The notes beneath the pieces were generated by a model that worked only from the letters and a program-made list of their open reading frames with translations, searched no databases and had not been told where the DNA came from. Below, piece after piece: positions 51,376 to 58,051 of a DNA stretch of 64,000 nucleotides. The first letter of the stretch is position 1. Every line of letters starts with the position of its first letter. Made by a program: the position numbers and the translations under genes. This DNA comes from JBDZVM01 sp040255675 (GTDB taxonomy: Bacteria > Actinomycetota > Actinomycetes > Acidothermales > Acidothermaceae). The DNA is taken from the NCBI GenBank assembly GCA_040255675.1, contig JBDZVM010000001.1, positions 124,001-188,000 of the forward strand. The letters are read 5' to 3'.

Positions 51376-51661
51376 CGTTCGGCGGGAGGAGTCGGCGCTA
51401 CCTTGTGCGCGCGTTCCTATCTAGATTGACGATCACACGAGGGGAGACACGTCGTCCGATCATGTGACACGTGCCGACGGAGTTCAGTCGGGGCCTCGTA
51501 ACGACGTCGATGGCAGTTGCCCTCTCGTTCTTGAAGCTCGCGACGACAGGCTCGCGGATTTCATTGATGCCTTACGCAGCGTGAGTTACGGACCTTCGGT
51601 CCTTTTTTCGAGAGGTCTCGCGGCGGTTAGCTGATGTCGTTCCGCGTGGAAAGGCAGACTC
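51376..51661. other. Intergenic region with possible 37-codon ORF
   Basis: 286 bp between the WXG100-like and glycosyltransferase genes. A GTG-started frame of 37 codons (51471-51584) ends 5 bases before the intrinsic terminator at 51590, but has no ribosome site. It could be a short transcript or leader. Confidence 0.35.
51590..51608 (+). terminator. Intrinsic terminator before the glycosyltransferase gene
   Basis: GGACC-TTC-GGTCC followed directly by TTTTTT (51603-51608) is a classic rho-independent terminator, which is unusual in this GC-rich window. It ends plus-strand transcripts from the WXG100-like gene or a short RNA before the glycosyltransferase gene 54 bp downstream. Confidence 0.7.
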
Positions 51662-52714
51662 ATGCGCGTCGGCATGCTAGCCCCGCCGTGGGTGCCTGTT
51701 CCCCCAATGCTGTACGGCGGGACGGAAGCCGTAATCGACGATCTCTCGCGTGGCTTGACGACCATGGGGCACGAGGTCTTGCTCTTCACCGTCGAAGCGT
51801 CGACCTGTCCAGTGGCCCGGCGGTGGCACTTTCCTCGTGCTGTGGAGCCGATGGGGACGACGACTGAAGAGTTAGCGCATGTACTAGCGGGATATGCCGC
51901 GCTTGCCGACGCCGATGTGATTCACGATCACACGATGATCGGCCCGCTGGTGGCCGCGGGCATGGATCAGCTGCCTCCCATCGTCGTGACGAACCATTCC
52001 TGTTACACACGCGAAACCCGATTGATCTATCAAGAAATCGCTCATACCGCTGACATTGTCGCGATCTCGAATTCGCAACGCGATTCGGCTGCTGAGGTGC
52101 CCACCGCGGCGGTGATCCACCACGGCATCGACTTGAACAAGCAACCCTACGGCGACGGAGCCGGGGGATTTTTGCTCTTCATCGGGCGGATGTCGCCCGA
52201 CAAGGGTGTCGATCGAGCCATCAGGATTGCTCGCGCGGCTGGTCGGCAACTTGTCGTGGTCTCGAAGATGCAGTCAGACGCGGAGCTTTCCTATTACGAG
52301 CGAACGGTAAGGCCGCTACTAGGAGGTGACATCGATTTTCGTGGTGAAGTCACCACGGACGCAAAAGTCACGTTACTCGGGTCGGCGACCGCGCTGATCA
52401 ACCCGATCAGTTGGCCTGAGCCCTTCGGGCTCGTGATGGCGGAGGCGCTCGCGTGTGGCACGCCAGTACTGGCATTTCCGAACGGCGCCGCGCCCGAGAT
52501 CGTCGACGACGGCAAGACGGGATTCCTATGCGCCGACGAATCGGAGATGGTCGCGGCGGTTAACCGTGTGGTGTCGATCGATCGCCGTGCCTGCCGCGCG
52601 GTTGCCGAGCAGCGCTTCAGCATGGCTCGGATGGCGGCGGATTACGCGCGGCTGTACGAGCGGATTCTTATCGACGGTTCGGCGCGCGTGGCTCCTGACG
52701 AGGCGGCGTCTTGA
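51662..52714 (+). CDS. GT-B glycosyltransferase, family 4
   Basis: A 350-residue cytosolic glycosyltransferase. The N-terminal Rossmann domain has MRVGMLAPPWVPVPPMLYGGTEAVIDDL, the typical GT4 acceptor-side opening. The C-terminal nucleotide-sugar domain has GFLLFIGRMSPDKGVDRAI and the E-x7-E motif EPFGLVMAEALACGTPVLAF. It is retaining and uses a UDP- or GDP-sugar. Enzymes with the 'PPxxYGGTE' opening are common in actinobacteria and often lie alone. The acceptor cannot be determined. It converges on mscL with a 3-bp gap. Confidence 0.88.
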   Translation: MRVGMLAPPWVPVPPMLYGGTEAVIDDLSRGLTTMGHEVLLFTVEASTCPVARRWHFPRAVEPMGTTTEELAHVLAGYAALADADVIHDHTMIGPLVAAGMDQLPPIVVTNHSCYTRETRLIYQEIAHTADIVAISNSQRDSAAEVPTAAVIHHGIDLNKQPYGDGAGGFLLFIGRMSPDKGVDRAIRIARAAGRQLVVVSKMQSDAELSYYERTVRPLLGGDIDFRGEVTTDAKVTLLGSATALINPISWPEPFGLVMAEALACGTPVLAFPNGAAPEIVDDGKTGFLCADESEMVAAVNRVVSIDRRACRAVAEQRFSMARMAADYARLYERILIDGSARVAPDEAAS

Positions 52715-52717
52715 CAA

Positions 52718-53146
52718 TTAGGCCGGCGGCACCTGGTCGGTGCCGCAGTACTTGCATTTCGTGGCGGCGGCCGGCAGATCGTCGGAAAGGCATGCTGGGC
52801 AGGTCTTCACATCGGGCGCTGGCCCGAACACAGTTTGGCCTCGGCGCGCCCGTATGTGCTTGTACGGCACAACAATCAGGAAGTAGACGACCCCCATGAA
52901 GATGATGAAGTAAATGATTGCGGAGATGAACGAGCCGATGTCGAGGTACGTCGCCTTGTTGCCTTTGTCGCCGAGTTGCCAGCCTAGACCGATGGCGTTC
53001 CCTCCTTGCGCGGCGGCGATGAGCGGGTTGATGACGAACGTGGTGAAAGCACTGATGAGCGTGCTAAAAGCGAGGGCGACGACCAGGCCTACCGCCACTA
53101 CGATGACGTCTCCGCGCATGAGGAAGTTTTTGAAGCCTTTGAGCAT
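52718..53146 (-). CDS. mscL: Large-conductance mechanosensitive channel with zinc ribbon
   Basis: A 142-residue MscL. It starts MLKGFKNFLMRGDVIVVAVGLVVALAFSTLI, the conserved N-terminal helix and TM1 (gate), then TM2 (IIYFIIFMGVVYFLIVVPY) and a cytosolic tail. In place of the usual coiled-coil bundle the tail ends in a zinc ribbon, CPACLSDDLPAAATKCKYC, with four cysteines in two CxxC pairs. The channel opens under hypo-osmotic shock to release solutes. The ATG at 53146 follows a GGAGG site; the longer frame is rejected. The zinc ribbon may sense metal or redox, or fix the assembly. Confidence 0.9.
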   Translation of the reverse strand: MLKGFKNFLMRGDVIVVAVGLVVALAFSTLISAFTTFVINPLIAAAQGGNAIGLGWQLGDKGNKATYLDIGSFISAIIYFIIFMGVVYFLIVVPYKHIRARRGQTVFGPAPDVKTCPACLSDDLPAAATKCKYCGTDQVPPA

Positions 53147-53492
53147 TCCAGCCTCCGAGTCAGCTGATGCCGGCGCATTGCCGTGGCGCCGATCGTAGGC
53201 TCCGTTGATCGTCGCAGCAAGGACGCCGCGACACTGCGGTCTTTCGTGTCCGGGCCCTAGCGTCCGAAGTGACAGAAAGCTCGGTAAGAAGACGCGTTGG
53301 TCACGAGCCACGATTCGCCGGCTCGCTCAGCGCTTGACAGCAAGCGACGGTTGCCGCGATGACCGGCTAGACCTCGGCCCCCATCGTCCGGGACGTTGGT
53401 CGCTGGCGGCTTCGTTTTCTTCACAGCTACATGGAATTGCGTCGTCAACTCGGCGACGCGCAAAAGAAGCTGAGGCGCAGAAGTAGAGGTGC
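53147..53492. other. Intergenic region, mscL / CBS gene
   Basis: 346 bp between divergent genes. I find no convincing gene or repeat. A short plus-strand frame here has shadow-like Arg/Ser composition and no ribosome site. Confidence 0.5.
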
Positions 53493-53924
53493 ATGGCCAT
53501 GACTACCCAATCGCAGCTGTCGCCGCAGGTAGTTCGTCCGACCGACCCGGTGCGCACCATCGTTACTCGCTTCGTAGCCACGGTTGGCGTGGGGGAGTCG
53601 TTGGCGTCGGTGGCCGAATCGTTGGCGGCTGACGAAATCGGTGCCGTGGTGGTCGAAACCCCGTACGGGCCCGTCGGCGTGCTATCGGAGCGGGATGTCG
53701 TTCGGTTGGTCGCCACGGGCGCTGATTTGCGCACCGTCGAGGCCGGCGACGCCATGAGTCCAGAACTGATCTGGGCCGAGGAGCGCGACAGCATCACGGC
53801 GGTCGCGCATAACATGATCGATTACGGCATTCGGCACATGCCCGTCATGCGCGACCACAAAATCGTCGGGATCGTTTCGATGAGAGACGTTCTCGCCGTC
53901 CTGACCGGCGTCAAGACTCGCTGA
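53493..53924 (+). CDS. CBS-domain pair protein
   Basis: A 143-residue protein made of two CBS domains (about 25-80 and 87-140). Each has the G-x-(V/I)-(V/S)-x-(R/D)-D ending (VGVLSERDVVRLV and VGIVSMRDVLAVL), so it should bind adenosine nucleotides or SAM as a dimer. The start is MAMTTQ, with an AGAGGTGC region upstream, and a second ATG two codons in. Family members such as mycobacterial Hrp1 are hypoxia-induced. It precedes the MBL-rhodanese operon in the same direction by about 170 bp, but the CstR-type operator lies between them, so it is probably a separate unit. Confidence 0.87.
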   Translation: MAMTTQSQLSPQVVRPTDPVRTIVTRFVATVGVGESLASVAESLAADEIGAVVVETPYGPVGVLSERDVVRLVATGADLRTVEAGDAMSPELIWAEERDSITAVAHNMIDYGIRHMPVMRDHKIVGIVSMRDVLAVLTGVKTR

Positions 53925-53984
53925 CCTGACGCTCGGCACGAGCCCGCGGCGGCTGCTCGAGCACTTCTCGCCGGTGATACCTTG

Positions 53985-54000
53985 ATACCCGAGGGGGTAT
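53985..54000 (+). promoter_or_regulatory. CsoR/CstR-family operator upstream of MBL-rhodanese operon
   Basis: ATACCCGAGGGGGTAT, a perfect 6-4-6 inverted repeat with the same arms (ATACCC/GGGTAT) and spacing as the site at 14499-14514. It lies 95 bases before the start of the MBL-rhodanese gene. This layout is known for CsoR/CstR repressors. Confidence 0.78.
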
Positions 54001-54095
54001 TGAGAAGGCGATGAGGATGTTGCTCGGTGCGTCGTTCCGGCGTGTTTACCTCGTGAGCACGGCCTGCCTTTCGCGGCGTCCAAAGGACTATTAGC

Positions 54096-55478
54096 GTGAT
54101 GGAGATCGTGCCTATCGAGACGCCGACGCTCGGCGACCGGTCGTACCTCGTCTACGAGGGCAACGTTGGATTCGTGATCGACCCCCAGCGCGACATCGAT
54201 CGCGTGCTCGATCTAGCCGCGGAGCGTGGTGTCGTCGTACGGCATGTGTTCGAGACCCACATCCACAACGACTACGTCACCGGCGGGCGCGCGCTAGCCA
54301 ACGCGACGGGTGCCACCTACCACGTCAACATCGAAGACCCGGTCACCTTCGAGCGAGAGCCGATTGCCGACGGCGATGTCGTTGCGGTCACTCCGACGTT
54401 GTCGTTGAAGGCCTTGGCGACTCCGGGGCACACGTTTACGCACCTGTCATACGCGCTGCTTGAAAACGGAAATCCCGTTGGCGTGTTTACCGGCGGATCA
54501 CTGTTGTTCGGCTCCACCGGCCGACCCGACCTGCTCGGCCCCGACGCCACCGATGCCTTGGCTCACGCGCAATTTCAGTCCGCTCGCCGGCTCGCGACTG
54601 AACTACCGGACGACGCGCAGGTGTTTCCCACACACGGATTCGGCAGTTTTTGCGCCGCGACCCAAACCGATGAAACGACGTCCGCATCGACGATTGCCAA
54701 CGAGAAGCGAACGAATCCGGCGCTGACGCACGACGAGGCGGCGTTCATTCGCACGATGCTTGACGGGCTCGATGCCTACCCGGCGTATTACGCGCGCATG
54801 ACACCCGCCAATCTGAACGCGCCGGGCCAGCCGCCCGACCTGTCGCCGGCGCGGCTGGTCGACGTCGCCGACGTGCGCAGGCGGATCGATGCCGGCGAAT
54901 GGGTGGTCGACCTGCGCCACCGCAGGGCGTTCGTCGCCGGACACTTGCGAGGCTCGTTCAGCTTCGGTCTGGACGAATCGTTCGCCACCTATCTCGGCTG
55001 GGTTATTCCGTGGGAGATGCCGCTCACTTTGATTGGCGAGACACCGGAGGAGGTCGACCAAGCGTGGCGCGAACTTGTGAGGATCGGGATCGATCGGCCG
55101 GCAGCCGCCGTGCTCGGTTCGCCGACGCAATGGGCGACAGAAAAGCCGCTGGCAACTATGAAAACTGCGACGTTCGCCGACGTCGAACCGACACGGTCGC
55201 GGCGCGACATCGTCGTTCTCGACGTGCGGCGCAACCTCGAGTGGAATGCGGGGCACGTTGCGGGCGCCGTCCACATCCCGCTTCACGAACTGCTCGGCCG
55301 GATCGACGACGTACCGGACGCCGAAGTGTGGGTGCACTGTGCCGCGGGATATCGGGCGTCGATCGCGGCGTCCATGCTTGCGGCGGCCGGCCGCGACATC
55401 GTGCTCATTGACGACGACTACGACAACGCCGCGAAATCCGGCGTCCGTCTCGACCAAACCACGCGGGAGATCAGGTGA
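54096..55478 (+). CDS. MBL-fold / double rhodanese protein (CstB/persulfide dioxygenase-like)
   Basis: A 460-residue fusion. The N-terminal metallo-beta-lactamase domain (1-240) resembles the ETHE1/CstB persulfide dioxygenases, with FETHIHNDYVTGG, ATPGHTFTHLSY and FPTHGFGSFC. Two motifs are altered: the usual HxHxDH is HIHNDY, and the Asp ligand of TGDTL is Gly in FTGGSLLFG. Two rhodanese domains follow. The first (about 265-350) has no Cys in its loop and is inactive; the second has the catalytic VWVHCAAGYRAS. It probably oxidises or transfers low-molecular-weight persulfide sulfur. It overlaps the next rhodanese gene by 4 bp (GTGA). An AAAGGA site precedes the GTG/ATG start pair. Confidence 0.88.
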   Translation: MMEIVPIETPTLGDRSYLVYEGNVGFVIDPQRDIDRVLDLAAERGVVVRHVFETHIHNDYVTGGRALANATGATYHVNIEDPVTFEREPIADGDVVAVTPTLSLKALATPGHTFTHLSYALLENGNPVGVFTGGSLLFGSTGRPDLLGPDATDALAHAQFQSARRLATELPDDAQVFPTHGFGSFCAATQTDETTSASTIANEKRTNPALTHDEAAFIRTMLDGLDAYPAYYARMTPANLNAPGQPPDLSPARLVDVADVRRRIDAGEWVVDLRHRRAFVAGHLRGSFSFGLDESFATYLGWVIPWEMPLTLIGETPEEVDQAWRELVRIGIDRPAAAVLGSPTQWATEKPLATMKTATFADVEPTRSRRDIVVLDVRRNLEWNAGHVAGAVHIPLHELLGRIDDVPDAEVWVHCAAGYRASIAASMLAAAGRDIVLIDDDYDNAAKSGVRLDQTTREIR

Positions 55479-55834
55479 ACCTCGGCAAACTTTTCGGCGC
55501 GTCGTACCCGAAGATCAACGTGAACGAGGCCGCGCGGCTCGCCGACGACGGCGCGGTGCTGCTCGATGTGCGCGATCCGCACGAGTGGCAGGCAGGGCAC
55601 GCGCCGAATGCTCGCCACCTGCCATTGGCGGAGTTGTCACGGCGGCTTGACGAAGTCCCGGCGAACAAGCCGATCCTAACCATCTGCCGGTCGGGGCATC
55701 GCTCGGGTCGCGCGGCCGCGATACTCGCTGACGCGGGCAGGGACGTGTCGAACGTCGCCGGCGGCATGAGTGCCTGGTCGCGCGCCGGGTTACCGGTCGT
55801 CGCCAAAGGTGGCGCGCCCGGCCGTATCGCTTAG
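55475..55834 (+). CDS. Single-domain rhodanese sulfurtransferase
   Basis: A 119-residue rhodanese. The active-site loop is LTICRSGHRSGRAA, with the catalytic Cys, and the opening LLDVRDPHEWQAGHAPNARHLPL has the CH2A pattern. It transfers sulfane sulfur to an acceptor. The GTG start overlaps the MBL-rhodanese stop by 4 bp, so the two are coupled. No membrane segment is seen. It resembles CstA/PspE-like partners in cst operons, although it lacks their TusA domain. Confidence 0.9.
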   Translation: MNLGKLFGASYPKINVNEAARLADDGAVLLDVRDPHEWQAGHAPNARHLPLAELSRRLDEVPANKPILTICRSGHRSGRAAAILADAGRDVSNVAGGMSAWSRAGLPVVAKGGAPGRIA

Positions 55835-55839
55835 GCGAG

Positions 55840-56622
55840 ATGTTTGCCGCCGCCGCCTTCGGAGTGCTGATCGGTGCCGCGCTCGGGCTCCTCGGCGGAG
55901 GCGGGTCGATTCTCGCCGTCCCCGCTCTCGTCTACGGCGTCGGCGAATCCGTGCCGCGGGCGGTGACGACGTCGCTGTTCATCGTCGGCGTGTCTGCCGG
56001 TATGGGTGCGCTCCCTCGCGCGCGTGCCGGACAGGTGCGCTGGTCGATCGCGGCGGTGTTCGGTGCGGCAGGCGTCGTGACCGCGTTCGCCGGGACGGCG
56101 GTCAACCGGCTCATGCCCGCCAGGATCCTGCTCCTGGGATTCGCGGCTCTCATGGTCGCGGTCGCGGTCCGCATGCTGTGGGGGCGGGTCGAGCGGCGTG
56201 GTACCTGCATCGCACTGGACGGCGCGATCAATTGGCGGAGTTGCCTCCCGAAAGCGGTTGGCGCCGGAGCGGTCGTCGGCTTCCTGACGGGCCTGTTCGG
56301 GGTCGGCGGCGGCTTCATCATCGTGCCGGCGCTCGCCTTGTTGCTCGGGTTAGAGATGGCCATCGCGATCGGTACCTCGTTGGTCGTCATCGTCATCAAC
56401 TCCGCTGCCGGGCTTGCGGCTCATCTGCGAAACACCTCGATCGACTGGACGGTGGCCGCGGTGTTCGCGGCTGCCGCGCTTTTTGCCGCGTTCTTCGCCG
56501 GGCGGTTCGGTGTTCGCGTCGACTCCGACCGGCTTCGCCGCTGGTTTGCTTTTCTCGTCGTCGGCGTCGCGGTGTTTGTCGCGCTCCAAGCGATCCTCAA
56601 CACGTCCTCGATCGGGGCTTGA
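55840..56622 (+). CDS. Sulfite exporter TauE/SafE family protein
   Basis: A 260-residue membrane protein with eight helices. It has the two family repeats, AAFGVLIGAALGLLGGGGSILAVPALVY and AVVGFLTGLFGVGGGFIIVPALALL, each with the Gly-rich turn. In cst operons this protein (TauE) removes sulfite or thiosulfate formed by persulfide oxidation, which fits here. The ATG at 55840 follows the rhodanese stop by 5 bp. It completes the MBL-rhodanese/rhodanese/TauE operon. Confidence 0.9.
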   Translation: MFAAAAFGVLIGAALGLLGGGGSILAVPALVYGVGESVPRAVTTSLFIVGVSAGMGALPRARAGQVRWSIAAVFGAAGVVTAFAGTAVNRLMPARILLLGFAALMVAVAVRMLWGRVERRGTCIALDGAINWRSCLPKAVGAGAVVGFLTGLFGVGGGFIIVPALALLLGLEMAIAIGTSLVVIVINSAAGLAAHLRNTSIDWTVAAVFAAAALFAAFFAGRFGVRVDSDRLRRWFAFLVVGVAVFVALQAILNTSSIGA

Positions 56623-56692
56623 CCGGTCGGCCGCGCGTCGCGGTCTCGCCGACGGCGACGGCCGGTCGCGGCGCGCCTGACATGATGGCTCG

Positions 56693-58021
56693 GTGAATGC
56701 GGCAGGGCCCGCGGGGCAGCGCCAACCGGATCGAGGCGCGAAAGAGCCCCATCGGGCCCGATCTGACGTGCGGACGACGCTGACAGCGGACGGCCGCGGC
56801 ACCGACGACGCTGCCGACCGGCAATCTCGCTCGCGCTTCCGCGGGGCGTGGCTGGTCGCGGCGGTTTTCGTCGTCGCGGCGGCCATGCGGACGCCGGTGT
56901 CGAGCGTCGGCCCGGTACTGACCGACATTCGCCAAAGTCTCGGGCTTTCCGCCGTCGCCGTTTCGGTGCTTACCGCGCTGCCCGTCGTCTGCTTCGGCGC
57001 GCTCGCTCCACTCGGGCCGTGGATGACTCGAAAACTCGGTCTCACAAGGGCGATCGCCGCTTTTTGCGCGGCGATCGTCGCGGGCCTGCTCATTCGTGTC
57101 GGTGCACACACGGGGTTGCTCTTTTTCGGAACATTCGTGGCGGCAGGCGGAATCGCGGCAGCAAACGTGTTGCTGCCCGCGCTCATCAAACGCGACTACC
57201 CATCGCGTACCGGCGCGATGATGGGCGTGTACACGCTCGGAGTCATCGCTTCGGGCGCGCTGGGCGCGGGTCTCACCGTTCCTTTCGCCGACGCCGTCGG
57301 CGGCGGCTGGCGGTGGGGTCTTGGCATCTGGGCGGCACCCGCGGCCGCCGCCCTCGTCGTGTGGATGCCGTGGCTGAAGGTCGACTCAGGCACCGCCCTG
57401 CAGCCGCCCGCCCCGTTCAAACGCTTACTGCGTGATCGGATCGCCTGGTCGGTGACGCTGTTCTTCGGCGTCCAGTCGGTGGGGTTCTACGCCATCTTGA
57501 CGTGGCTGCCGACATTGTTCGAAGATCACGGGTTCAGCGACGTGCGAGCGGGCGCGTTGTTGTCGGTGTCCTCGCTCGTGCAGGCGCCGATCGCACTGGT
57601 CACGCCCTCGATCGCGGCGCGGCTGCGGACGCAGGCTTTACCGATGTGCGTGTCTGTCGGCTTCATCGCGGCGGGATTGTCGGGGTTGCTGATTGCGCCG
57701 ACCTTTTTGCCTTTACTGTGGGTGATCGTGCTCGGTATCGGGCAAGGGGCTTCTTTCCCCCTCGCGCTCATCCTGATGGTGTTGCGAACTCGCACAGCTG
57801 AGGTGACGCAGCAGCTTTCATCGATGTCGCAAGGAATCGGCTATCTCATCGCGGCACTCGGGCCGCTGGTTGTCGGCGCCGTGCATGACGCCGCCGGCAC
57901 TTGGGTGCTACCGCTCGCCATTCTGCTCGCCTTGTGCGTGCCGCAACTGCTTTTCGGTCTCGACGCCGCCAGGCCCCGCTTCGTCGGGCAGCACGACGGC
58001 ACGGACGGCCGGGACGGCTGA
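56693..58021 (+). CDS. MFS transporter, CynX/NimT type
   Basis: A 442-residue MFS protein. The opening of the membrane part, AMRTPVSSVGPVLTDIRQSLGLSAVAVSVLTALPVVCFG, is diagnostic of the CynX/NimT (cyanate, 2-nitroimidazole) group. The first 50 residues are hydrophilic and low complexity, so the GTG at 56693 may be too far upstream; no ribosome site decides it. The substrate is unknown; the cyanate and nitroimidazole annotations are family based. It follows the TauE gene by 70 bp in the same direction and could be in the same transcript. Confidence 0.84.
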   Translation: MNAAGPAGQRQPDRGAKEPHRARSDVRTTLTADGRGTDDAADRQSRSRFRGAWLVAAVFVVAAAMRTPVSSVGPVLTDIRQSLGLSAVAVSVLTALPVVCFGALAPLGPWMTRKLGLTRAIAAFCAAIVAGLLIRVGAHTGLLFFGTFVAAGGIAAANVLLPALIKRDYPSRTGAMMGVYTLGVIASGALGAGLTVPFADAVGGGWRWGLGIWAAPAAAALVVWMPWLKVDSGTALQPPAPFKRLLRDRIAWSVTLFFGVQSVGFYAILTWLPTLFEDHGFSDVRAGALLSVSSLVQAPIALVTPSIAARLRTQALPMCVSVGFIAAGLSGLLIAPTFLPLLWVIVLGIGQGASFPLALILMVLRTRTAEVTQQLSSMSQGIGYLIAALGPLVVGAVHDAAGTWVLPLAILLALCVPQLLFGLDAARPRFVGQHDGTDGRDG

Positions 58022-58025
58022 AGTT

Positions 58026-58040
58026 GACGCAACCAGCGTC
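58026..58040. terminator. Small hairpin between convergent genes
   Basis: GACGC-AACCA-GCGTC lies in the 30-bp gap between the convergent CynX-type and delta-60 genes. The stem is only 5 bp and there is no T-run, so this is a weak candidate. Confidence 0.3.
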
Positions 58041-58051
58041 TGGCGCAGGAA

